From Bergeyella zoohelcum (GTDB taxonomy: Bacteria > Bacteroidota > Bacteroidia > Flavobacteriales > Weeksellaceae): a stretch of DNA of 8,833 bases. Below the pieces are notes generated by a model. It saw nothing but the letters and a program-made list of their open reading frames with translations. It was not told the origin of the DNA and made no database searches. Of the stretch, positions 1 through 5,584 are shown in pieces (positions within the stretch are counted from its first letter, which is position 1; the number at the start of each line of letters is the position of its first letter). A program made the translations under genes and the position numbers. The stretch is from assembly GCA_030523905.1 (NCBI GenBank), contig JAUNHO010000022.1, positions 1 to 8,833 of the forward strand, read 5' to 3'.

Positions 1-1
1 T

Positions 2-706
2 TTCCACATAGAAGAATGCACTTCTACTAATGACGCGGTTGTTTCCTATATTTCGCAGCAGCCTTTGGGTGTGGCTTTATTTACTTTTTGCCAAACACAA
101 GGACGAGGGCAATACGGCAATACTTGGGCATCTCCTAGAAACCAAAACCTAGCCTACAGCATTGCTCTACCGCTGGATAAAATACACGCGTCTGATGTAT
201 CCTTCAATTTTCATACCGCTATCATTGTGAAGGATTTTATTGCCAAAATGACCCATATTGATACAAACATCAAATGGCCGAATGACATTATCTTAAAAGG
301 AAAAAAAATCTCTGGTATGCTCATCGAGAAAAGGAAAATAGCGGAGCGAGATTACTATATAGTAGGAATAGGGATTAATATTCTACAAGAAGATTTTAAG
401 CATTTGCCCAAAGCTGGGTCGCTATTTACGCAGACTGGCAAGTCGTTTGACCTCAATGATTTTACCCAACAATTTCATCAGGAAATTTCTGATAAATTAG
501 TTTTGCAAAACATCAATGAGAACGAGATTTTAGAACAATTTAATCAGAATCTTTTCCGAAAAGACCAAATTTCCGTGTTTGAAATAAAAGGAATGCGACA
601 AAATGGCATTATCCGAAACACCGACACCGATGGCTTCCTTTGGATAGAATTAGAAAATGATGGACTGCAACGATTTTATCATAAAGAAGTAGAATTATTG
701 TACTAA
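2..706 (+). CDS. birA: Biotin--[acetyl-CoA-carboxylase] ligase, 5' end outside the window
   Basis: Joins biotin, via biotinyl-AMP, to the lysine of biotin carboxyl carrier protein, so acetyl-CoA carboxylase and related enzymes become active in the cytoplasm. The frame is open from base 2 (FHIEECTSTND...), and the STN motif near the left edge is the usual N-terminal landmark of the catalytic domain. The biotin/ATP loop GRGQYGNTW lies at 101-127 and the KWPND motif at 272-286, followed by K-G-K-K-I-S-G-M-L-I-E, which is the classic BirA core. A small C-terminal beta domain follows. About 234 residues are visible; single-domain flavobacterial ligases are about this long, so probably only a few residues are missing. 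A TTG at 65 is not the start, because STN lies upstream of it. Whether a DNA-binding repressor domain precedes it cannot be seen, but the short type is more likely. It ends 16 bases from the convergent permease gene. Confidence 0.93.
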   Translation, partial: FHIEECTSTNDAVVSYISQQPLGVALFTFCQTQGRGQYGNTWASPRNQNLAYSIALPLDKIHASDVSFNFHTAIIVKDFIAKMTHIDTNIKWPNDIILKGKKISGMLIEKRKIAERDYYIVGIGINILQEDFKHLPKAGSLFTQTGKSFDLNDFTQQFHQEISDKLVLQNINENEILEQFNQNLFRKDQISVFEIKGMRQNGIIRNTDTDGFLWIELENDGLQRFYHKEVELLY

Positions 707-722
707 TTAATGACTTTTCCGC

Positions 723-1832
723 CTATTGGTTCGCTCGTTTGAAATAAAGATACGCCGCCAATACCCCAAAAATGATATTCGGTAGCCACATTGCGAGGGC
801 TGGTGGAAGTCCGTTGTTTTGGGAGACAACTTTCAAGGCCTCAAACGAGAAGACAAAGACGAAGGCAATTGTAATCCCAATCGCTAAATTAGCTCCAAGT
901 CCGCCCCTTTTTTTCTGCGAAGACAGAGAAAGTGCAAGTATGGATAGAATAACGATGGCCACTGGCATAGAAGTACGCTGGTGTAGCTCGTTCAGAAAGA
1001 CATTTAGGTTTTTGTTTCCTTTGTTTTCCTCTTGTTTTATTAGGTCTAAAAGTTCTGGTGTGGTCTTGGTTTGCCCCAATAATTCATTCGGAAAGAGTTC
1101 CGCAGGGGAACGCCCAAAATTCAGCTCCTTTGTATCGCCGTTTGCGATGGTTTCCATATTGTCTTTGGTGGCTTTTCGCTCCAAATACCCTGTAACTACA
1201 AAGCGTTTTTTCTTCTCGTCCCAAGCAATGTCATTTGCTATCAGTTCTTCTATTAGTTTTTTATTCTTATCAAACTTTTGGAATAAAAAGCCATTGCCTC
1301 TATTTTCCTCTCGGTGATAACTATTGATGAAAATATACTCATTAGCAGAGAGTTGTGTAGATATTTCGGCGTTTCCTAATAGTTTTTCTCGGTTGGCTTG
1401 GCTATAAGTATAAGGCTCCAATTCGTTTTTTTTGATATTTGCCAATGGGAGCAGGAAATGGTTGGCGACCAACAAAACCACCGCAATAAAGCCAGAAGCC
1501 ATAAAGTTCGGTCTTGCGAATCGGTGGAAACTCGCACCGCTACTGATAATCGCCACGATTTCCGTATTATTCGCCATACGAGAGGTGGAATAAATGACCG
1601 AAATGAAGACCAAAATAGACATAAAAGTAACGATAAGGTGCATTATCCAGAACGGATAAAAATGCACAAGGAAGTAGCTCATACTGGTCTTCTGCCCTTC
1701 TATCAGCACCGCTTCTAGCCTTGGGGCTTTCGCCTGTGCGTCTATCACCACTACGATGATGGACAGGAGCAACAGCATAAATACCAATGTCCCTAAATAC
1801 TTCTTGATGATATATCGGTCTATAATTCCCAC
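723..1832 (-). CDS. LptF/LptG-family permease (YjgP/YjgQ), probably LptG-like
   Basis: Inner-membrane subunit of the LptBFG transporter that extracts lipopolysaccharide and passes it to the periplasmic bridge. The 369 residues show the family layout. Membrane segments lie at about 12-31, 56-82 and 110-131, then a periplasmic beta-jellyroll-like region at about 135-285, then three more segments at about 288-304, 312-333 and 346-364. Conserved family features are D5-R-Y near the start, T90-E-I-V-A-I-I-S-S-G-A (the coupling region facing the LptB ATPase) and the basic R309-G-G-L-G turn before segment 5. The start is GTG, 12 bases after the tgt stop; it gives the usual N-terminus (GIIDRYIIKKYL) and no ATG fits better. 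It is the last gene of the minus-strand operon. LptF and LptG are hard to tell apart by eye; the link to tgt, common in Bacteroidota, favours LptG. Confidence 0.9.
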   Translation of the reverse strand: MGIIDRYIIKKYLGTLVFMLLLLSIIVVVIDAQAKAPRLEAVLIEGQKTSMSYFLVHFYPFWIMHLIVTFMSILVFISVIYSTSRMANNTEIVAIISSGASFHRFARPNFMASGFIAVVLLVANHFLLPLANIKKNELEPYTYSQANREKLLGNAEISTQLSANEYIFINSYHREENRGNGFLFQKFDKNKKLIEELIANDIAWDEKKKRFVVTGYLERKATKDNMETIANGDTKELNFGRSPAELFPNELLGQTKTTPELLDLIKQEENKGNKNLNVFLNELHQRTSMPVAIVILSILALSLSSQKKRGGLGANLAIGITIAFVFVFSFEALKVVSQNNGLPPALAMWLPNIIFGVLAAYLYFKRANQ

Positions 1833-1844
1833 TATGTTTTTAAT

Positions 1845-2981
1845 TTAAAGTCGTTGTTTCAAAATAGGGACAATGCTGTTTTTCCATTCGTAGAAATCGC
1901 CCGCGAGGATATGCTCTCTGGCTACCTTTACCAAATCTAGATAAAACGCCAAATTATGCACCGATGCAATCTGCTTTGCGAGGTATTCTTTCGCCACGAA
2001 AAGATGTCTCACATAGGCTTTGGAGTAGTCTCTATCTACGAAACTTACACCTGTTTCGTCGAGTGGGGAGAAATCGTTTTTCCATTTCTCATTTTTGATG
2101 TTCATCACGCCCTGCCAAGTGAAAAGCATTCCGTTTCTGGCGTTTCGTGTAGGCATTACGCAGTCCATCATATCCACTCCCAAACCGATGCTTTCTAGGA
2201 TATTCCAAGGAGTGCCTACGCCCATTAGGTAACGCGGTTTTTCTATGGGGAGAATGTCCGTAACCTCGTTGGTGATGCGATACATTTCCTCCTCTGGTTC
2301 GCCTACGGAAAGCCCACCAATGGCGTTGCCTTCGGCGTTTTGCTCAGCAATGAATTCGGCGGAAATCTTCCTTAAATCTGAATAAGTAGAACCCTGCACA
2401 ATTGGGAAAAGCCTTTGCTTGTGTCCGTAGATTTCAGGATTTTCCTCGCACCATTTTATACATCTTTTCAGCCATCTGTGGGTCATTTCCATCGAGAGTT
2501 TGGCTTGATTATATTCGCACGGATAAGGCGTACATTCATCAAATGCCATAAAAATATCGGCACCGATTTGCCTTTGGATTTCCATTGATTTTTCAGGCGA
2601 AATAAAATGATAGCTGCCGTCTATATGCGACTTGAATTTCACGCCTTCCTCCGTCATTTTTCTGCTATCAGAAAGGGAAAAAACTTGGTAGCCACCAGAA
2701 TCGGTAAGGATTGGTCTGTCCCAGTTCATAAATTTGTGCAGACCACCAGCCTCCTGCATCACTTCCATTTTCGGACGAAGATAAAGATGATAGGTGTTTC
2801 CTAGAATAATCTGTGCTTTGATGTCTTCTTTCAGCTCTCTCTGATGAACGGTTTTCACCGAAGCCACCGTCCCTACGGGCATAAAAATAGGCGTTTGTAT
2901 CTCGCCGTGGTCTGTGGTGATTTTCCCTGCACGGGCTTTTCCTTGGGTGGTTTGCTCTATGTTGAAGAATTTTTGTTGCAT
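1845..2981 (-). CDS. tgt: Queuine/preQ1 tRNA-ribosyltransferase lacking the zinc cysteines
   Basis: Exchanges guanine-34 for the queuosine precursor preQ1 in the anticodon of Asp, Asn, His and Tyr tRNAs. The TIM-barrel motifs are intact: L92-T-D94-S-G-G (general acid/base Asp), M145-A-F-D148-E-C-T-P-Y-P and Q196-G-S (substrate pocket), G222-G-L-S-V-G, and D270-M-M-D273-C-V-M-P-T-R-N-A-R-N-G with nucleophile D273 and the wobble-base recognition loop. The length of 378 is normal. The odd point is the C-terminal zinc site. Aligned without gaps to the E. coli enzyme, the three zinc cysteines (C302, C304, C307) are G311, S313 and D316 here, while the histidine (H342, in S-V-H-N-L) remains. The surrounding fold residues (KAYVRHLF) are kept, so this looks like a family variant and not decay. 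It starts 2 bases after the DUF4296 stop. Confidence 0.95.
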   Translation of the reverse strand: MQQKFFNIEQTTQGKARAGKITTDHGEIQTPIFMPVGTVASVKTVHQRELKEDIKAQIILGNTYHLYLRPKMEVMQEAGGLHKFMNWDRPILTDSGGYQVFSLSDSRKMTEEGVKFKSHIDGSYHFISPEKSMEIQRQIGADIFMAFDECTPYPCEYNQAKLSMEMTHRWLKRCIKWCEENPEIYGHKQRLFPIVQGSTYSDLRKISAEFIAEQNAEGNAIGGLSVGEPEEEMYRITNEVTDILPIEKPRYLMGVGTPWNILESIGLGVDMMDCVMPTRNARNGMLFTWQGVMNIKNEKWKNDFSPLDETGVSFVDRDYSKAYVRHLFVAKEYLAKQIASVHNLAFYLDLVKVAREHILAGDFYEWKNSIVPILKQRL

Positions 2982-2983
2982 AA

Positions 2984-3352
2984 TTATTGTCCTTGGTTAG
3001 TCTCTTTTTCCTTTTTCTCTATGTATGTTTCGGCTTCTGGGTGTTTTTCAATCACGATGTTTTGGGCATTGTCTAAAATCTTTTCTAAATCCGAAGGCGA
3101 TGCCAAATAATACGCATAACTCTCTGAAAACTGAGCCGCCGAAACCCCATATTTCTTCAAAATATAACGCGTATTGGTCTCCATATTTCCTTTATGGTTG
3201 ATGATACTCATCTGTTCATTAATGGCAAATTCAGCGATGAGTTCGGACATTTTATCCTTGTCAATCAGGTTTTTAGGAGTATTAACCGATTTGGAATTTT
3301 CGCAAGAAAACAACACCGATACCGATAGCATCAATATTAAAAACGCTCTCAT
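2984..3352 (-). CDS. DUF4296 family lipoprotein
   Basis: Small envelope lipoprotein of unknown function, restricted as far as I know to Bacteroidota. With the start at 3352 the product has 122 residues: a short signal peptide (MRAFLILMLSVSV), lipobox L14-F-S-C17, then a mostly helical domain of about 100 residues containing the typical segment around P26-K-N-L-I-D-K-D-K-M-S-E-L-I and an alternating polar/hydrophobic C-terminal half. An ATG eight codons upstream (3376) was rejected. The 3352 start puts the basic residue directly before the hydrophobic core, and its ATG overlaps the preceding gene's TGA as ATGA, the classic translational-coupling arrangement; AGGAAAA lies just upstream. The place between the mannosyltransferase and tgt matches what I recall from other flavobacteria. 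The lipid-linked sugar enzyme next door suggests an envelope role, which is inference only. Confidence 0.85.
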   Translation of the reverse strand: MRAFLILMLSVSVLFSCENSKSVNTPKNLIDKDKMSELIAEFAINEQMSIINHKGNMETNTRYILKKYGVSAAQFSESYAYYLASPSDLEKILDNAQNIVIEKHPEAETYIEKKEKETNQGQ

Positions 3353-4065
3353 AATTTTCCTATTAATGATTTCCAACGAAGTTTCAAAATTCCAAAAATA
3401 GCCTCACCTATGATACTTCCGTTCATCTTGCTTTCGCCCTTTACTCTATTGGTAAAAATAATCGGTACTTCTTTTATTTTCAGCCCTTTACAGAAAACCC
3501 TGTACTTCATTTCTACCTGAAAGCCATAGCCTTTTAGCCCTACTTTATCCAGTCCTATTTGTTCCAATGTTTGGCGTTTGAAACACACAAAACCAGCCGT
3601 AGTATCGTGGATTGGCACTCCTAAAACGAGTCTCACATATTTAGAGGCAAAAAACGACAGAAGCACCCTTCCCATAGGCCAATTAACCACATTCACCCCT
3701 TGCGAATACCTAGAACCCACGGACATATCCGCCGTCTGGCACGCCTCGTAGAGCTTCGGTAGGTCATTGGGATTGTGAGAGAAATCTGCATCCATTTCAA
3801 AAATAAAATCATAGCTGTGTTTTATTGCCCATCGGAAGCCGTGTATGTAGGCTTTTCCCAGCCCATCTTTGGTTTTTCTTATGGTCAAAAAAAGTCTATC
3901 TTGGTGATTTACAATAAGTTTCTCTACGATTTCTGCCGTACCATCTGGCGAAGAATCATCTACAACAAGGATATGAAAATCTCCCTCCAATGCCAGTACC
4001 GCGGCAATGATGGCTTCTATGTTTTCCTTTTCGTTGTAGGTGGGTATTATGACAAGTTTTTTCAT
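3349..4065 (-). CDS. GT2 glycosyltransferase, polyprenol monophosphomannose synthase-like
   Basis: Likely moves a sugar (mannose in the characterised DPM1/Ppm1 relatives) from a nucleotide donor to a polyprenyl phosphate on the inner face of the membrane. The 238 residues are one GT-A domain. V5-I-I-P-T-Y-N-E-K-E-N-I opens it; V35-D-D-S-S-P-D-G-T binds the nucleotide; G68-L-G-K-A-Y-I-H-G-F and M91-D-A-D94 (metal-binding DxD) follow; then G117-S-R-Y, D154-T-T-A-G-F and the F204-x-x-R-x-x-G-x-S-K motif typical of dolichol-phosphate mannose synthases. There is no C-terminal membrane anchor, so it resembles the soluble catalytic DPM1 type. It is the first gene of the minus-strand operon, with a -7 box 10 to 18 bases upstream of the ATG. 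Donor and final acceptor (glycoprotein, glycolipid or surface polymer) cannot be read from the sequence. Confidence 0.9.
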   Translation of the reverse strand: MKKLVIIPTYNEKENIEAIIAAVLALEGDFHILVVDDSSPDGTAEIVEKLIVNHQDRLFLTIRKTKDGLGKAYIHGFRWAIKHSYDFIFEMDADFSHNPNDLPKLYEACQTADMSVGSRYSQGVNVVNWPMGRVLLSFFASKYVRLVLGVPIHDTTAGFVCFKRQTLEQIGLDKVGLKGYGFQVEMKYRVFCKGLKIKEVPIIFTNRVKGESKMNGSIIGEAIFGILKLRWKSLIGKL

Positions 4066-4074
4066 TTCTTGGGT

Positions 4075-4083
4075 GCAAAGATA
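4075..4083 (-). promoter_or_regulatory. Candidate -7 box for the GT2-DUF4296-tgt-permease operon
   Basis: On the minus strand the sequence reads TATCTTTGC, an exact match to the Bacteroidota sigma-ABfr -7 element TAnnTTTG plus the common following C. The GT2 ATG begins at 4065, so the transcript leader would be only about 5 bases. No TTG/TTTG -33 element lies at the usual spacing; the nearest TTTG (4112-4115) is about 28 bases away. The match is seen; its activity is inferred. Confidence 0.5.
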
Positions 4084-4103
4084 ATCTATTTGTGTTTTAT
4101 TCT

Positions 4104-4112
4104 TACTTTTGC
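4104..4112 (+). promoter_or_regulatory. Candidate -7 box for the DUF4271 gene
   Basis: TACTTTTGC fits TAnnTTTG plus C. It lies 20 bases from the oppositely oriented -7 box of the minus-strand operon, so both would share one short divergent region. The preferred TTG start of the DUF4271 gene is at 4123, leaving almost no leader. No good -33 element is visible (TTTG at 4089-4092 is too close). Confidence 0.45.
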
Positions 4113-4122
4113 AAAAAAAACT

Positions 4123-4764
4123 TTGGTAAGAATTGTAGAAAATAATGACTGGGTGATTTTCATCATACTCGCTACGATGTTTGTATTCATCGTGGTTTTA
4201 CAATATTTGCAACGCACGGCAGGGCTAAAAGATTTTTTCCTACAAGCCTATGAAGAAACCGCAAATGTTTTTGCCAGTTGGGGATTAGTCTCGCTGGTTT
4301 TTGTGGTTTTATTGGCAGCGTTGGCATCGGATTTTGTATTGGTTTTACCGAAAGAAATAGAGCAAATCAGTCTGCTGGGTTATTCGCTGAATAAAATGGG
4401 CTATTCGCTATTGGTTTTATCGGGCTTTTATTTGGTACGCTATCTGCTTACCGCATTATTTTATCTATGTACTAATGATGGTGAAAGGCTTTCAAAATTG
4501 CAATTTGTTTCCGCTAAATTTTATTTCATTATCGCTTCGCTTCTTATTTTGGGGAATTTCATCAACTATTATTTGGATATAAATCCTATACTTGTACAGC
4601 AGGTATTTCCGATAGCAACAGCCGTAGTCATCGGCTTTAAGGTCTTATTTTTCATTTTTAATCGTAATGAGATTTTGCCAAAACTCTGGTATTATAAAAT
4701 TTTGTATATTTGCACGCTCCAATTTCCACCTATATTGGCAGTGTGGAAATTGCTATTTTTTTAA
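4123..4764 (+). CDS. DUF4271 family integral membrane protein, probable TTG start
   Basis: Membrane protein of unknown function found in Bacteroidota, usually about 210-240 residues and often near hemD, as here. From the TTG at 4123 it has 213 residues with about six membrane segments (around 10-28, 52-73, 95-116, 131-150, 160-179, 190-211). The N-terminus V-R-I-V-E-N-N-D-W-V and the C-terminal Y192-I-L-Y-I-C-T-L-Q-F-P-P pattern are what I recall of this family. There is no in-frame ATG near the expected start: the first inside (4177) would cut the first helix, and the open frame upstream overlaps the divergent GT2 gene. TTG 4123 places the start just after a -7 box; TTG 4090 would lie upstream of that box. 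The last codons are also one arm and the T-run of a hairpin upstream of hemD. Confidence 0.75.
   Translation: MVRIVENNDWVIFIILATMFVFIVVLQYLQRTAGLKDFFLQAYEETANVFASWGLVSLVFVVLLAALASDFVLVLPKEIEQISLLGYSLNKMGYSLLVLSGFYLVRYLLTALFYLCTNDGERLSKLQFVSAKFYFIIASLLILGNFINYYLDINPILVQQVFPIATAVVIGFKVLFFIFNRNEILPKLWYYKILYICTLQFPPILAVWKLLFF
4705..4713 (+). promoter_or_regulatory. Candidate -7 box inside DUF4271, upstream of hemD
   Basis: TATATTTGC matches TAnnTTTG plus C and sits inside the last 20 codons of the DUF4271 gene. It would start a transcript near 4718 that runs through the hairpin at 4721-4762 and then into hemD at 4777. No convincing -33 element is visible. A chance match in AT-rich coding sequence is possible. 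Confidence 0.35.
4721..4762 (+). terminator. Hairpin plus T-run: intrinsic terminator or attenuator before hemD
   Basis: A perfect 9-bp inverted repeat, AATTTCCAC (4721-4729) and GTGGAAATT (4743-4751), encloses a 13-base loop and is followed after four bases by seven T (4756-4762). This is the form of a Rho-independent terminator, though the stem is not GC-rich. It overlaps the last codons and stop of the DUF4271 gene and ends 14 bases before the hemD ATG. Confidence 0.55.
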
Positions 4765-4776
4765 TAAATTATATTG

Positions 4777-5508
4777 ATGAAAATAAGGTCTATTTTAGTT
4801 TCGCAGCCACAACCAAGCGAGTCTTCTCCGTATATGGATTTGGCAAAAAAGGAGAAAATAAACATTAATTTTAGACCTTTCATTCAGGTGGAAGGTGCTG
4901 ATGCGAAGGATTTGAGAACCCAAAAAATTGACTTATCCCACTACACTGGGGTTATTCTTACTAGTAGAAATGCGGTGGATCATTATTTCAGATTAGCAAA
5001 GGAAATGCGATTTGAGGTGCCAGATTCTATGCGATATATCTGTCAATCGGAGGCGATTGCCAACTACCTACAAACCTATATCACTTATAGAAAAAGAAAA
5101 ATTAGTTTTGGGGAAAAATTGGCTTCGGATATGTTGCCTTTGTTCAAAAAATATCCTAGCGAAAAATACCTCCTCCCTTCCTCTGATGTGCTAAGTGCCG
5201 ATGTACCAGCCACTTTGGACAAGGCAGGAATAGACTGGACGAGAGCCATAATGTTCCGAACGGTGTCTTCGGATTTGAAGGACATTAAACCAAAAGACTA
5301 CGATATGCTGGTGTTTTTCAGCCCACAGGGAATAAAATCTTTGAAAGAAAATTTCAAATCCTTCAAGCAAGGAGCAACCAAGATTGCAGTTTTCGGGCAA
5401 AATACCCAAAAAGCCGCCGAAGAGGCAGGGCTGAGAGTAGATGTAATGGCACCTACAAAAGAAGCACCATCTATGACGATGGCAATAGAAAAATTCATAA
5501 AAGGATAA
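4777..5508 (+). CDS. hemD: Uroporphyrinogen-III synthase
   Basis: Closes linear hydroxymethylbilane, with inversion of ring D, to uroporphyrinogen III, the common precursor of haem, sirohaem and corrins; cytoplasmic. The family is poorly conserved, but this 243-residue protein has the two-lobe layout. I5-L-V-S-Q-P-Q-P opens it; G58-V-I-L-T-S-R-N-A-V ends the first strands of lobe 1; M177-L-V-F-F-S-P-Q-G-I (the FTSPSG-like motif) and I203-A-V-F-G-Q-N-T-Q-K-A-A-E-E-A-G belong to the active cleft, followed by A225-P-T-K-E-A-P-S. The ATG at 4777 is preferred; a TTG directly before it adds only one residue. The order DUF4271-hemD fits other flavobacteria. No other haem gene is in the window. A hairpin lies on each side, so it may be expressed separately from its neighbours. 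Confidence 0.88.
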   Translation: MKIRSILVSQPQPSESSPYMDLAKKEKININFRPFIQVEGADAKDLRTQKIDLSHYTGVILTSRNAVDHYFRLAKEMRFEVPDSMRYICQSEAIANYLQTYITYRKRKISFGEKLASDMLPLFKKYPSEKYLLPSSDVLSADVPATLDKAGIDWTRAIMFRTVSSDLKDIKPKDYDMLVFFSPQGIKSLKENFKSFKQGATKIAVFGQNTQKAAEEAGLRVDVMAPTKEAPSMTMAIEKFIKG

Positions 5509-5514
5509 TAACAA

Positions 5515-5557
5515 TAGGGTTTGGGAAGTAGTTCATAGACAAGTTTTCCAAGCCCTA
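5515..5557 (+). terminator. 13-bp hairpin after hemD, possible terminator
   Basis: The arm TAGGGTTTGGGAA (5515-5527) pairs with TTTCCAAGCCCTA (5545-5557) over 13 positions with two G-U wobbles and a 17-base loop. It begins seven bases after the hemD stop and fills most of the hemD-ptrB gap (5509-5584). No real T-run follows (only ATTTCT), so it may be a weak terminator or an RNA-stabilising stem. No TAnnTTTG box is visible between it and the ptrB start. Confidence 0.5.
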
Positions 5558-5584
5558 ATTTCTAAACTAACAAATTTTCAACTG

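Noticed and set aside
80..96. Promoter-like TACTTTTTGC inside birA
   Set aside because: It has one base too many for TAnnTTTG, lies within coding sequence, and no gene start follows it.
772..1317. 181-codon open frame on the plus strand inside the permease gene
   Set aside because: It lies wholly antisense to a clear LptF/LptG-family protein, is Ser/Phe-rich as expected from the opposite strand, and shows no recognisable motif.
3353..3376. Earlier ATG for the DUF4296 lipoprotein
   Set aside because: It adds a polar stretch (MEIINRKI) before the signal peptide, whereas the ATG at 3352 fits a normal lipoprotein signal and the ATGA coupling.
3775..4122. Long N-terminal extension of the DUF4271 frame from an ATG at 3775
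   Set aside because: It overlaps the GT2 gene antisense over about 290 bases, lies upstream of the -7 box, and would make the protein over 100 residues longer than the family.
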